DNA of 13,892 nt from Oceanospirillaceae bacterium (GCA_023954795.1 JAGSHA010000044.1:1-13892); one strand, 5' to 3'. Counted from the first letter of the stretch, positions 1 through 7,611 are shown. Made by a program: numbers and translations. The notes: generated by a model not told the origin, from the sequence alone.

Positions 1-152
1 CGCAGGCGTGGGAAGTCGCTCAGGCTATGGGTTTGCGTAAACGCGGCAGCATTCTGCTGTAACCATTCCAACAACGTATGGTTGGCCTGATCTACCACGG
101 GGTTGACAGCCCAGAGGGTGTCATCGAGGTCGAACGTTATACATTTAATCAT
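1..152 (-). CDS. HAD-family phosphatase, YigB-like (N-terminal fragment)
   Basis: Only the first 50 codons are inside the window; the gene runs off its left edge. The reading begins MIKCITFDLDDTLW, which carries the HAD motif I (DxDxT/V) with the nucleophile Asp at residue 8 and the acid/base Asp at residue 10. The family hydrolyses small phosphorylated metabolites in the cytoplasm; E. coli YigB acts on FMN and similar substrates and lies directly after xerC, as here. The start ATG (150-152) overlaps the end of xerC by 8 bp (ATGATTAA), so translation is probably coupled. The motif and the position after xerC make the family call firm. The exact substrate cannot be told from a fragment. Confidence 0.85.
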   Translation of the reverse strand, partial: MIKCITFDLDDTLWAVNPVVDQANHTLLEWLQQNAAAFTQTHSLSDFPRL

Positions 153-1050
153 CTTTTTTATGGGCCCGTGGATGTGATTTTTCATACACATCCATCAAAT
201 GCTGAAAGTCTAAATGAGTATAGATCTGGGTGGTCGAGATGTCAGAATGACCCAACAACTCCTGCACCGCCCTCAAGTCACCACTGGATTCCAGCATATG
301 ACTGGCAAAACTATGCCTTAATCGATGCGGGTACACTTGTCCTTCCACGCCAAGACGTTTGCCCCAATACTCCATACGCTGTTCGACACTGCGCACGCTG
401 ATACGGTTGCCCCGGTTGCTGACAAACAGCGCCGCTTGCGTGTAAGGCGTGATCTGATCCCGGTATTTAAGCCAGCGATCAATCGCGGTCAGCGCTTTGC
501 CGCCAATGGGTAACATCCGGCTTTTCTGGCCTTTACCGGTTACCACCAACGAAGCATCGTGAAAATCCAGATCGCTCAGGTCCAGACTGACCAGTTCAGA
601 GACACGTAACCCTGACGAATAGATCAGTTCCATCATCGCTTTGTCACGTGCCGACAAGGGATCGTTTACCGGAATATCCAGCAAGCCGCTGATCTGATCC
701 ACATCCAGTGTTTGCGGTAATTTACGGGGAGATTTAGGCGCTTGAACGCCGAGTGCAGGATTTTGTTCGACCCACTGCTCTCGGGCGAGGAATTTGTAGA
801 ATGTGCGCGCAGCCGATAAGGCTCGCTGGATACTGGAACCCGACAGGCCTTTGCGATGCTGGCGCGCTGCAAACTGGCGCACGTGATTCGCATCCAGTGC
901 GCTCCAGGCATCAATATGGCTCTCGGCCATAAAGGCTTGCAGCGCGTCCAGGTCACGCTGGTAATTTTTCAGGGTATGCGCGGAGAGCTGTCGCTCTGTG
1001 GCCAGATAACGGAAAAACTCATCCAGCCAGTGGCTTTCTGCGTTTGTCAT
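145..1050 (-). CDS. xerC: Tyrosine recombinase XerC
   Basis: A site-specific recombinase of 301 residues that works with XerD at dif to resolve chromosome dimers at the division septum. The N-terminal SAM-like core-binding domain covers about residues 5-90. The catalytic domain holds the complete active site: Arg149 (SGLRVSEL), Lys173 (TGKGQKSR), His242 and Arg245 (PHRLRHSFASH), His268 (LGHSDISTTQ) and the nucleophile Tyr277 (IYTHLD). These sit within one or two positions of the E. coli XerC residues. The ATG at 1050 has a good ribosome site (AGGAG about 7 nt upstream) and lies 27 bp after the DUF484 gene. The order dapF-DUF484-xerC-HAD is the conserved proteobacterial neighbourhood and separates it from XerD. 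Confidence 0.96.
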   Translation of the reverse strand: MTNAESHWLDEFFRYLATERQLSAHTLKNYQRDLDALQAFMAESHIDAWSALDANHVRQFAARQHRKGLSGSSIQRALSAARTFYKFLAREQWVEQNPALGVQAPKSPRKLPQTLDVDQISGLLDIPVNDPLSARDKAMMELIYSSGLRVSELVSLDLSDLDFHDASLVVTGKGQKSRMLPIGGKALTAIDRWLKYRDQITPYTQAALFVSNRGNRISVRSVEQRMEYWGKRLGVEGQVYPHRLRHSFASHMLESSGDLRAVQELLGHSDISTTQIYTHLDFQHLMDVYEKSHPRAHKKDD

Positions 1051-1077
1051 CCGTGCTCTCCTGCGTGTGGATTGTAT

Positions 1078-1776
1078 TTACTGATCGAGCTGGTGCAGCA
1101 CGCGAGACAACACGCGACTCAACACTTCGCCGACATAACTCAGAAACACCGTTCCCTGACCACTGTGGAAGTAGCCCGCTTCGAAGCTACCAATCGCCAG
1201 CAAACCCAGCGATTCACCTTTAACCAGTGGCACCACCGCCGCAGACTGCACGCGGATCGCCATCTCATCAAAGATAAACGCATTCTGTTCCCGGCTCAGT
1301 TGCCCACAGCTCGGCAGGTTACTGTCTACCAACGGGGTGATCGGACCGAGCTGACGCGGATCCACGACCCTTAGATCATTGGTCACCAGTTCCTGCTGAC
1401 TAAATAGCAGCAATGCCGTGGTGTCGCCGTGAAAGTCATCACACAGACTTTCCTGAATCGCGATGGCAATCTCGTCCAGTGTCATGCAATCCAATAAGGA
1501 CAGCACCATACGTTTGGTTTTATCGAACTGCAGATCGTTATAACGCGCCGCTTCGATCAGATCAGACAGATGCTCATTGAGCTGTTGATTCTTTTCACGC
1601 AGCAAAGAGGTCTGTCGCTCCACCAGCGAAATTGCCCGACCACTTTCGTGAGGGACGTTCAATTTCGCCAGCAGACCAGTATGCTGGCTGAAGAAATCAG
1701 GGTTATGCGCCAGAAACTCGGCTACATCGGCTTCGCTGACTGAATTACTCATCTCTACTGCAGCCTCTTCACTCAT
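1078..1776 (-). CDS. DUF484 family protein (GAF-like)
   Basis: A 232-residue protein of the DUF484 family, almost always found between dapF and xerC in gammaproteobacteria. The N-terminal segment, about residues 16-75, shows the family signature: FLAHNPDFF, then LNVPHESGRAISLVERQ and a short coiled-coil-like helix (LLREKNQQLNEHLSDL). The rest (about 85-225) resembles a GAF-type sensory fold, with a VVPLVKGESLGLLAIGS stretch typical of GAF strands. There is no signal peptide or membrane segment. The function of the family is not established; genomic context ties it to xerC, but that does not show a role in recombination. The start ATG overlaps the dapF stop by 4 bp (ATGA). Confidence 0.9.
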   Translation of the reverse strand: MSEEAAVEMSNSVSEADVAEFLAHNPDFFSQHTGLLAKLNVPHESGRAISLVERQTSLLREKNQQLNEHLSDLIEAARYNDLQFDKTKRMVLSLLDCMTLDEIAIAIQESLCDDFHGDTTALLLFSQQELVTNDLRVVDPRQLGPITPLVDSNLPSCGQLSREQNAFIFDEMAIRVQSAAVVPLVKGESLGLLAIGSFEAGYFHSGQGTVFLSYVGEVLSRVLSRVLHQLDQ

Positions 1777-2603
1777 AGAAAGATCTGTCCTTCAAATACG
1801 GTCGTCGCAGGTCCGGTCATGATCACCGGCGCATCACCACCGGTCCAGCTGATCTCCAGCTCGCCCCCGGTCAGCTGCGCTTTAACCGTGCTATCCAGCA
1901 ACCCACGCTGAATACCCGCCACAACAGCGGCACATGCACCGGTGCCACAGGCTTTGGTTTCACCCGCGCCACGTTCGTAAACACGTAAGCGAATTTCGCT
2001 GCGAGAAACAATCTGCATAAAGCCAATATTCGCTTTCTGTGGGAAGCGTGCGTGCGGCTCCAGTTGAGGCCCGAGGACTTCAACCGGCGCGGTATCGACA
2101 TCATCCACCACCAACACACCGTGCGGATTCCCCATCGAGACCGCAGAGATCTCGTAGGTTTCGCCATCCACCTCAATAGGATAGGTTGCCGCAGCCGTAT
2201 CGGCTTCAAACGGCACATCCGCAGGATTCAGACGCGGCGCCCCCATATCCACTTCAACCTGACGGTCTTCACGAATTTTAAGCACCGCACGGCCGTTGGC
2301 CGTTTCCACCGCAATCTCATCTTTGCCCGTCAGACGTTTATCACGCACAAACTTAGCAAAACAACGTGCTCCGTTGCCGCAGTTCTCGACTTCGGAACCA
2401 TCCGAGTTGTATATACGGTAGCGGAAATCCACATCCGGCGTTGTCGGCGGCTCAACAATCAGCAGCTGATCAAACCCTACACCGAAATTACGATCACCCA
2501 GTTTGCGGACGATATTCGGGTTGAGTTTGATGCGCTGAGTCACCAGATCCAACACCACAAAGTCATTTCCCAGACCGTGCATTTTGGTAAAACGCACCAA
2601 CAT
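1773..2603 (-). CDS. dapF: Diaminopimelate epimerase
   Basis: A 276-residue cytoplasmic enzyme that interconverts LL- and meso-diaminopimelate without a cofactor, supplying both peptidoglycan and the lysine made by LysA. The two catalytic cysteines are in place: Cys75 in NCGNGARCF and Cys219 in ACGTGACAA, each in one of the two mirror-image halves. The N-terminus FTKMHGLGNDFVVLD is the usual family start, and length matches E. coli DapF (274 residues). The ATG at 2603 is preceded by a full TAAGGAGG Shine-Dalgarno 5 nt away, whose TAA is the lysA stop codon. The stop overlaps the DUF484 start by 4 bp. The gene lies in one operon with lysA upstream and xerC downstream. Confidence 0.97.
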   Translation of the reverse strand: MLVRFTKMHGLGNDFVVLDLVTQRIKLNPNIVRKLGDRNFGVGFDQLLIVEPPTTPDVDFRYRIYNSDGSEVENCGNGARCFAKFVRDKRLTGKDEIAVETANGRAVLKIREDRQVEVDMGAPRLNPADVPFEADTAAATYPIEVDGETYEISAVSMGNPHGVLVVDDVDTAPVEVLGPQLEPHARFPQKANIGFMQIVSRSEIRLRVYERGAGETKACGTGACAAVVAGIQRGLLDSTVKAQLTGGELEISWTGGDAPVIMTGPATTVFEGQIFL

Positions 2604-2608
2604 GACAG

Positions 2609-2616
2609 CCTCCTTA
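2609..2616 (-). promoter_or_regulatory. Consensus Shine-Dalgarno of dapF overlapping the lysA stop
   Basis: The minus strand reads TAAGGAGG, then five bases, then the dapF ATG. This is the full 16S anti-SD complement, much stronger than the sites in front of most other genes here. Its first three bases are the lysA stop codon, so a ribosome finishing lysA would cover or uncover it, suggesting translational coupling. Confidence 0.75.
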
Positions 2617-3873
2617 ACGATGATCGCGCGGGATCAGTTTTTCACCGTGCATCAGGTCTGCAATCGATTCACGCTTACGGATCTGATGGAACTGATTGTC
2701 ATCAACCATCACCTCAGCCGCACGCGGACGCGTATTGTAGTTGGAGGCCATTGTGAAACCGTAGGCACCCGCAGAACATACCGCCAGCAGATCACCGGCT
2801 TCGATATTCAACTCGCGATCCTTACCCAGAAAATCACCGGTTTCGCATACAGGGCCCACCAGGTCCCAAGATTTGATTTCACCGTCTTCACGTACAGAAA
2901 CCGGGATAATTTCCTGATATGCGCTGTACAAAGACGGGCGGATCAGGTCATTCATCGCGGCATCAATGATGGCGAAGTTTTTGTTGCCGGTCGGTTTAAG
3001 AAACTCAACTTCCGTCACCAGAATACCGGCATTGGCCGCAATGGAACGTCCCGGCTCAAAGATCAGGCCCAGCTTGCGATCACCCAGACGTTCCAGGATT
3101 GCTGCAATGTATTCCTGCGGCTGCGGCGGCTGTTCGTCGGTGTAACACACACCCAAACCACCACCCAGATCCAGATGACGGATATGAATCCCTTCTTCTG
3201 CCAGACGATCCACCTGCACCAACAGGCGATCCAGAGCATCCAGAAACGGATCAATTTCGGTCAGCTGGCTGCCGATATGGCAGTCCATACCGATCACATT
3301 GAGGTTTTCCAGCGCACTCGCCGCTTTGTAAATACGCACGGCTTCGTCGATATCGACACCGAACTTGTTCTCTTTCAGACCGGTGGAAATATACGGGTGA
3401 GTGCCCGCATCAACATCAGGATTTACACGCAGGGAGATCGGCGCAACTTTGCCCATCTCTGCAGCCACAGCGTTAATACGGCCCAGTTCAGCTTCAGACT
3501 CAACGTTAAAGCAGTGAATACCCACTTCCAGCGCGCGAGCGATCTCTTCAGGCTTTTTACCGACACCCGAAAAGACGATTTTGTCAGCAGAACCGCCCGC
3601 TTTCAGCGCACGCTCAAGCTCGCCCAAAGAGACGATATCAAAGCCTGCACCCATGCGGGCCAAAACGTTCAATACACCGATATTCGAGTTTGCCTTTACG
3701 GCATAACATACCAATGCATCACGCCCGACCAACGCTTCAGCGTAGCTCTGGTAAGCACGCTCCAGCGCATCACGGGAATAGATATAAACCGGAGTTCCCA
3801 GTTCTTCGGCAATACGGGCGACCGGCACTTCTTCGCAGTGCAGGCGGCCATTACGGTATTCAAAGCTGTCCAT
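2614..3873 (-). CDS. lysA: Diaminopimelate decarboxylase
   Basis: A 419-residue PLP enzyme (fold type III, alanine-racemase-like barrel plus C-terminal beta domain) that decarboxylates meso-diaminopimelate to L-lysine. Visible family marks are the PLP Schiff-base lysine Lys60 (CYAVKANSN), the HIGSQ motif at 199-203, the phosphate-binding GGGLG at 237-241, EPGR at 273-276, and the C-terminal active-site residues Cys343 (VCETGDF) and Tyr371 (GAYGFTMASNYN). Length is normal for proteobacterial LysA. The ATG at 3873 lies 11 bp after the lptM stop with only a weak purine-rich site (GAGA). LptM-LysA-DapF order matches Pseudomonas; E. coli keeps lysA elsewhere. No LysR-type regulator is adjacent. 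Confidence 0.97.
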   Translation of the reverse strand: MDSFEYRNGRLHCEEVPVARIAEELGTPVYIYSRDALERAYQSYAEALVGRDALVCYAVKANSNIGVLNVLARMGAGFDIVSLGELERALKAGGSADKIVFSGVGKKPEEIARALEVGIHCFNVESEAELGRINAVAAEMGKVAPISLRVNPDVDAGTHPYISTGLKENKFGVDIDEAVRIYKAASALENLNVIGMDCHIGSQLTEIDPFLDALDRLLVQVDRLAEEGIHIRHLDLGGGLGVCYTDEQPPQPQEYIAAILERLGDRKLGLIFEPGRSIAANAGILVTEVEFLKPTGNKNFAIIDAAMNDLIRPSLYSAYQEIIPVSVREDGEIKSWDLVGPVCETGDFLGKDRELNIEAGDLLAVCSAGAYGFTMASNYNTRPRAAEVMVDDNQFHQIRKRESIADLMHGEKLIPRDHR

Positions 3874-3884
3874 CTACTGTCTCG

Positions 3885-4004
3885 TTATTTCTGCTGTGTC
3901 TGTTGTGAACCTTCTTCTGGCAAATACAGTGGGCCTTTCTGCCCGCAACCTGCCAGTAACATCACGCTTACGAAGAATGCAAATCCAATCTTTTTCACGG
4001 TCAT
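3885..4004 (-). CDS. lptM: Small outer-membrane lipoprotein LptM (YifL family)
   Basis: A 39-residue lipoprotein. The signal peptide is a basic start (MTVKK), a hydrophobic stretch (IGFAFFVSVML) and a lipobox LAGC with lipidated Cys20. The mature part begins CGQKGPLYLPEEG, which is the hallmark of the LptM/YifL family. E. coli LptM binds the LPS translocon LptD-LptE and helps its assembly and disulfide maturation. Mature length is only 20 residues, shorter than E. coli's, with a Gln-rich tail. The annotated start is ATG at 4004; a GTG at 3998 (giving MKKIGF) has better spacing from the GGAA upstream and may be the real one. It heads the lysA-dapF-xerC operon, 11 bp before lysA, and is divergent from cyaY, the usual neighbourhood. 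Confidence 0.88.
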   Translation of the reverse strand: MTVKKIGFAFFVSVMLLAGCGQKGPLYLPEEGSQQTQQK

Positions 4005-4024
4005 TTCCACAGCCAGCTCAGCTT

Positions 4025-4061
4025 CCTGTTCAAAAACAGGCAAAATTTGCCTGAAAACAGG
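4025..4061 (-). promoter_or_regulatory. Chain of overlapping hairpins in the lptM leader, attenuator-like
   Basis: Four alternating CCTG/CAGG blocks lie in the leader. Read on the minus strand they can form CCTG-TTTT-CAGG (4061-4050), a 7-bp stem CAGGCAA...TTGCCTG (4053-4037) followed directly by TTTTTG, and CCTGTT-TTTG-AACAGG (4040-4025). The middle hairpin looks like a weak intrinsic terminator and shares bases with both flanking hairpins, so it excludes them. This geometry suggests attenuation, but I see no leader peptide or known riboswitch fold; the effector, if any, is unknown. Confidence 0.4.
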
Positions 4062-4085
4062 GAGCCAGGGTTAGTTAATCGGTCG

Positions 4086-4114
4086 ATTATACCCTTCAGC
4101 GGGAATGATGAGTA
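4086..4114 (-). promoter_or_regulatory. Probable sigma-70 promoter of the lptM-lysA-dapF operon
   Basis: On the minus strand a perfect -10 box TATAAT (4091-4086) lies 17 bp from a poor -35 (TACTCA, 4114-4109). Transcription would start near 4079 and leave a leader of about 75 nt before lptM. The -10 is convincing; the weak -35 suggests either modest constitutive strength or an activator. Confidence 0.5.
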
Positions 4115-4130
4115 CAGCCGGGAAGTCGGA

Positions 4131-4136
4131 TATACT
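4131..4136 (+). promoter_or_regulatory. Candidate -10 box for cyaY
   Basis: TATACT lies 38 bp before the cyaY GTG start. No convincing -35 is found at 16-18 bp upstream, so this rests on the -10 and its position only. Confidence 0.3.
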
Positions 4137-4174
4137 GCGCCATCAAATATCTGGATAACCTGTGGAGCCACCCA

Positions 4175-4498
4175 GTGACCGAAAGCGAATTTAATGACAA
4201 GGTTGATGCCACTCTGGAAATCATCGAAGAGATGCTGGATGAGGCGGAAACTGATCTGGATTATGTAACCACCGGCGGTGTATTAACCGTGATCTGCGAA
4301 AATCGCAGCCAGATCATCTTTACCCGTCAGGCACCGGTAAAGCAGCTGTGGCTGGCAACTAAGAGCGGCGGCTTCCACTTCGATTTTGACGCAGCCTTAA
4401 ACACCTGGGTACGCGATAGCGATCAGACACCAATTTCAGGCTTCTTGCAGCAGACGTTCAAAGAGCAGGCGGGCGAAGACTTTAACTTCGATCTTTAA
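4175..4498 (+). CDS. cyaY: Iron-sulfur cluster assembly protein CyaY (bacterial frataxin)
   Basis: A 107-residue frataxin homologue, matching the 106 residues of E. coli CyaY. It binds iron and the cysteine desulfurase IscS and tunes Fe-S cluster assembly in the cytoplasm. The acidic first helix (about residues 3-32, rich in Glu/Asp: IIEEMLDEAETDLD) is the iron-binding ridge. It is followed by the beta sheet with TGGVLTVICENRSQIIFTRQ, the conserved KQLWLATKSGGFHFDF strand and WVRDSD. The start is GTG at 4175 with GTGGAG 7 nt upstream. The gene is divergent from lptM and convergent with waaA, whose coding end it overlaps by 17 bp. Confidence 0.95.
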   Translation: MTESEFNDKVDATLEIIEEMLDEAETDLDYVTTGGVLTVICENRSQIIFTRQAPVKQLWLATKSGGFHFDFDAALNTWVRDSDQTPISGFLQQTFKEQAGEDFNFDL

Positions 4499-5753
4499 GG
4501 CACACAGACTCGACTTGTTGGTAAAGTCGTTCTAATGCACCCTGATTCTCCTGCACAAAGGCAGCGGCCGCTGAGCCCAGTTGCGCTGCCTTTTGCGGAT
4601 CTTTCAATACACTCAGGCATTGCTGTTCCAGCGCAGCATCTGAATCCACCTGAAGCAGACCACCCGCCTGCGTTAACGCTTCGCAGATCACGGCAAAGTT
4701 AAACACGTGCTCCCCCATGATCACAGGCTTCGCGAGTGCGGCCGGTTCCAGTGGATTATGCCCGCCACGTTCAATCAAACTGCCGCCGACAAAGGCCAGA
4801 TCCGCCGTGGCGTACAACATCAGCAGATCACCCATCGTATCGCCCAGATACACCTGAGTATCAGCAGAGGGTTGAGCCTCACTGCGCCGACAGACATTCA
4901 GGCCACGTTCTTTAGCCAGCTGATTCACCGCTTCAAAACGTTCCGGGTGACGCGGCACTAACACCAACAGCAGATCAGGTATCTTTTTCTGCAGCTTAGT
5001 CAGCAGGTCCAGTAATTTTGTTTCCTCTCCATCATGGGTACTTCCGGCAACCAGTACCGGACGCTCACTCCCCCACTGACGTTTAAGTACTTCAGCGTCT
5101 CTTCGTGCCTGATCCGGCACGGAGATATCGAATTTCACACTGCCCGTCACCACCAGATTCTGATTGGGCAAACCCAACGAAACAAAGCGAGCACCATCGG
5201 TCTGATTCTGAGCCACCACTAGCGACAGATTGTTCAGCATCGGGCGCGTCAGGGCGGAAAATTTGGCGTACCCCTTGGCAGACCGGGCAGACAGACGTGC
5301 ATTGGCCAACAATACCGGGACTTTTCGCTGCTTACAGGCCGCGACCATGTTGGGCCAGAGCTCGGTTTCCACCACAATCAATGCACGCGGTTTGATCCGT
5401 TTAAGGAAACGCGTTAACGCATGTGGCAGGTCGTAGGGACAGTAGAGATGTTGAACCTGCTCCGGAAACAGGGAACGGACCCGTTCTGCACCGGTAGGTG
5501 TCATTGTGGTAATCAAGATCGGCAGATCCGGCTCGCGTTCCAGCAATAATGTCACGAGCGGGGCAATGGCGACGGTTTCACCCACCGACACAGCATGAAT
5601 CCAGAGTGGCCGATCATCACGGGCAGGGACATCACCAAAGCGTTCCGCAACCCGTTCACCATAGGCTGGCGCCTGTCTGGACCGCTTTTTCAGCCGCAAT
5701 AACACCAACGGCAGCGCCAGATACCAAACCAGTGAATAGAACCAACGTGCCAT
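4482..5753 (-). CDS. waaA: 3-deoxy-D-manno-octulosonic acid (Kdo) transferase
   Basis: A GT30 glycosyltransferase of about 423 residues (E. coli WaaA: 425) that transfers Kdo from CMP-Kdo to lipid IVA, starting the LPS inner core at the cytoplasmic face. An N-terminal membrane anchor (WFYSLVWYLALPLVLLRL) is followed by the first Rossmann domain with the catalytic Glu in HAVSVGETVA (about residue 59). The second domain has VAGSTHDGEE and the GGSLIERGGHNPLEPAA donor-site motif. An ATG at 5753 is preceded in frame by TTG at 5756; both could use the GGGGA upstream (9 and 6 nt), and ATG is preferred. It lies 24 bp downstream of msbA in the same operon. Whether it adds one or two Kdo cannot be told from sequence. 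Confidence 0.96.
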   Translation of the reverse strand: MARWFYSLVWYLALPLVLLRLKKRSRQAPAYGERVAERFGDVPARDDRPLWIHAVSVGETVAIAPLVTLLLEREPDLPILITTMTPTGAERVRSLFPEQVQHLYCPYDLPHALTRFLKRIKPRALIVVETELWPNMVAACKQRKVPVLLANARLSARSAKGYAKFSALTRPMLNNLSLVVAQNQTDGARFVSLGLPNQNLVVTGSVKFDISVPDQARRDAEVLKRQWGSERPVLVAGSTHDGEETKLLDLLTKLQKKIPDLLLVLVPRHPERFEAVNQLAKERGLNVCRRSEAQPSADTQVYLGDTMGDLLMLYATADLAFVGGSLIERGGHNPLEPAALAKPVIMGEHVFNFAVICEALTQAGGLLQVDSDAALEQQCLSVLKDPQKAAQLGSAAAAFVQENQGALERLYQQVESVCLKDRS

Positions 5754-5777
5754 CAATATGAATCCCCGTTGTAGTCT

Positions 5778-7541
5778 CTATTCGCCAGCACGCTGATACT
5801 GTAAAGCGTGCAGTTGCGCGTAGATACCGTTCTGAGCCAGCAGCTCATCATGACTGCCCACCTCAGCAATAACACCCTGATCCAACACCACAATGCGGTC
5901 CACATCTTCAATCGTGGACAGACGGTGAGCGATAACAAAGGTCGTGCGGCCACGCATCACATTGTGCATGGCATCCTGAATATGACGTTCGGATTCCGAA
6001 TCCAGCGCAGAGGTTGCCTCATCCAGAATCAGAATCGGCGCATCTTTCAACAATGCCCGGGCAATCGCGACGCGCTGACGTTGTCCACCCGACAAACTGA
6101 TGCCGTCCGAACCAATCACCGTATCCAGACCCGCAGGCAGCTTATCCGTAAACTCGACCACATGAGCCGCTTCTGCCGCCCGACGAATTTGCTCATCAGA
6201 GCATTCGGCAAGCGCACCGTAAGCGATATTTTCAGCGATCGTGCCATCAAACAGCACCACACTCTGGTTCACGATCGAGATCTGTTTGCGCAGAGATTCC
6301 AAGCTGTACTCATGTAAAGGAGCATCGTCGATCAGGATCTTACCTTGTGTCGGCTCATTGAACCTTGGCAGGAGGCTCACCAGCGTCGATTTACCACTAC
6401 CAGACCGCCCCACAAACGCGATGGATTCACCCACTTTGACCTGCAGATTAATCTGCTTCAGTACAGACTCATCCCGCCCGGCATAAGAAAAATCCACATC
6501 GATTAGAGAGATACCGCGATCAACCGATTGCAGCGTTTCGGCTCCACTGTCCTTCTCTTTTTCATGATCCAGAATCGCAAACAAGCTTTCCGCCGCAGCC
6601 ACACCCTTCTGAACAATACTGTTCACTTCTGTCAGCTGGCGTAGCGGCTTGGCAATCATGCCGGCGGCGGTAATGAAGGAGATAAACTGCCCCGCTGTCA
6701 TCGATTCCATCAAGGATGGGTGCATTGCCACATACACCAGAAACGCCAGTGCTGAGGCGACAATCAACTGCACCAGTGGCGTGCTCACCGCATCGGTCAC
6801 GATCAGCTTCATAAACTGGCGTCGGTTGTTTTCACTGGCCTGTCTAAAACGCTCTTTCTCTTTAGGCGCTGCGCCAAAGACCCGCACCACATCGATCCCC
6901 TGAAAAACCTCAGTCGCAACGTGGGCCACATCCCCAACACTCTGTTGAATATGGGTACTGATCTTCTTAAAACGTTTTGCGGCAAGGCTGACCACCCAGG
7001 CAATCAACGGCATGATCACCAGAAAGATCAGGGTCAGACGCCAGTTGAGATAGAGCAGATAACCAAACAAGCCGATGACCGTAAGCCCTTCACGCAACAA
7101 CAGGCGCAGAGCAATCGTCACCGAATCCGTCACCTGCTCCACGTTATAGGTAAAGCGGGCCAGCAGCTGGCCTGAAGACTTACTCTGGAAAAAACTGCTC
7201 GGTAACAGCAGCATATGATTGAACAGATCGATCCGCAGTTTGTTGACGACGTGTCGTGCAGCATACGCAATACTGTACAGGCCTAAGAAGCTGCCGATAC
7301 CACGCACAAAGAACAAGCCCACGACGGCAACAGCTAGCCAGGTACGCTGGTCCAGATCGCCTTCACTGACGCTATCAACCACATACTCCAGCCACTTGGC
7401 GAAACCCGCTTGTGTGGCGGCATACAGTCCGAAGCCAATAACACTGACAACAAAGGCAAACCAATAAACTTTTACATAGCTCAGCAGGCGGAGATATACA
7501 CGCCAGGAGGATTCGGATGCGGGGTTCTGAGGGTCAGACAT
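5778..7541 (-). CDS. msbA: Lipid A export ABC transporter MsbA
   Basis: A 587-residue half-transporter that works as a homodimer in the inner membrane, flipping lipid A-core to the periplasmic leaflet. The N-terminal transmembrane domain (about residues 20-305) has six predicted helices. The ATPase domain has Walker A GRSGSGKST at 378-386, Q-loop Gln426, signature LSGGQ at 483-487, Walker B ILILDE at 503-508 with catalytic Glu508, and switch His539 (IAHR). Size and the location directly before waaA support MsbA over other exporters of the family. The ATG at 7541 has no clear Shine-Dalgarno; its leader is short and AT-rich. It is divergent from lpxL across a 138-bp region. Confidence 0.96.
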   Translation of the reverse strand: MSDPQNPASESSWRVYLRLLSYVKVYWFAFVVSVIGFGLYAATQAGFAKWLEYVVDSVSEGDLDQRTWLAVAVVGLFFVRGIGSFLGLYSIAYAARHVVNKLRIDLFNHMLLLPSSFFQSKSSGQLLARFTYNVEQVTDSVTIALRLLLREGLTVIGLFGYLLYLNWRLTLIFLVIMPLIAWVVSLAAKRFKKISTHIQQSVGDVAHVATEVFQGIDVVRVFGAAPKEKERFRQASENNRRQFMKLIVTDAVSTPLVQLIVASALAFLVYVAMHPSLMESMTAGQFISFITAAGMIAKPLRQLTEVNSIVQKGVAAAESLFAILDHEKEKDSGAETLQSVDRGISLIDVDFSYAGRDESVLKQINLQVKVGESIAFVGRSGSGKSTLVSLLPRFNEPTQGKILIDDAPLHEYSLESLRKQISIVNQSVVLFDGTIAENIAYGALAECSDEQIRRAAEAAHVVEFTDKLPAGLDTVIGSDGISLSGGQRQRVAIARALLKDAPILILDEATSALDSESERHIQDAMHNVMRGRTTFVIAHRLSTIEDVDRIVVLDQGVIAEVGSHDELLAQNGIYAQLHALQYQRAGE

Positions 7542-7571
7542 AGGTCACATATGTATATAAATTCAGACGCG

Positions 7572-7601
7572 AGTATAACGCTATTCACACCGTGCTTTAC
7601 A
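7572..7601 (-). promoter_or_regulatory. Candidate promoter of msbA-waaA
   Basis: On the minus strand TATACT (7577-7572) forms a -10 box, with a weak -35 TGTAAA (7601-7596) at 18 bp. The start would be near 7565, giving a leader of about 24 nt. The -35 sits inside the perfect inverted repeat at 7592-7605. Confidence 0.4.
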
Positions 7602-7605
7602 GCAC
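7592..7605. repeat. Perfect 5-bp inverted repeat, possible operator
   Basis: GTGCT-TTAC-AGCAC is a perfect palindrome with a 4-bp centre. It covers the candidate msbA -35 and lies 6 bp before the candidate lpxL -35, so a protein bound here could affect both divergent genes. The arms are short and chance occurrence is possible. Confidence 0.25.
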
Positions 7606-7611
7606 TTCCCA

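Noticed and set aside
145..1050. Integrase of a mobile element
   Set aside because: The dapF-DUF484-xerC-HAD neighbourhood and XerC-like length and residues identify the chromosomal recombinase; no attachment repeats or phage genes are present.
2052..2756. A 234-codon plus-strand frame opposite dapF
   Set aside because: dapF on the other strand has both catalytic cysteines; this frame is His/Arg-rich shadow sequence.
4037..4053. CAGGCAAAATTTGCCTG as a plain intrinsic terminator
   Set aside because: Its T-run faces the minus direction, where it lies upstream of lptM and no gene ends; it is better read as part of the leader structure.
2584..4074. A 496-codon open frame on the plus strand across lysA and lptM
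   Set aside because: It is antisense to clearly recognised lysA and lptM; its translation is rich in His, Arg, Gln and Thr with no family likeness, typical of a shadow frame.
3874..4079. Lysine riboswitch (L-box) ahead of lysA
   Set aside because: The leader before lptM is only about 75 nt and the lptM-lysA gap is 11 bp, too short for the roughly 170-nt L-box, and no L-box core is seen.
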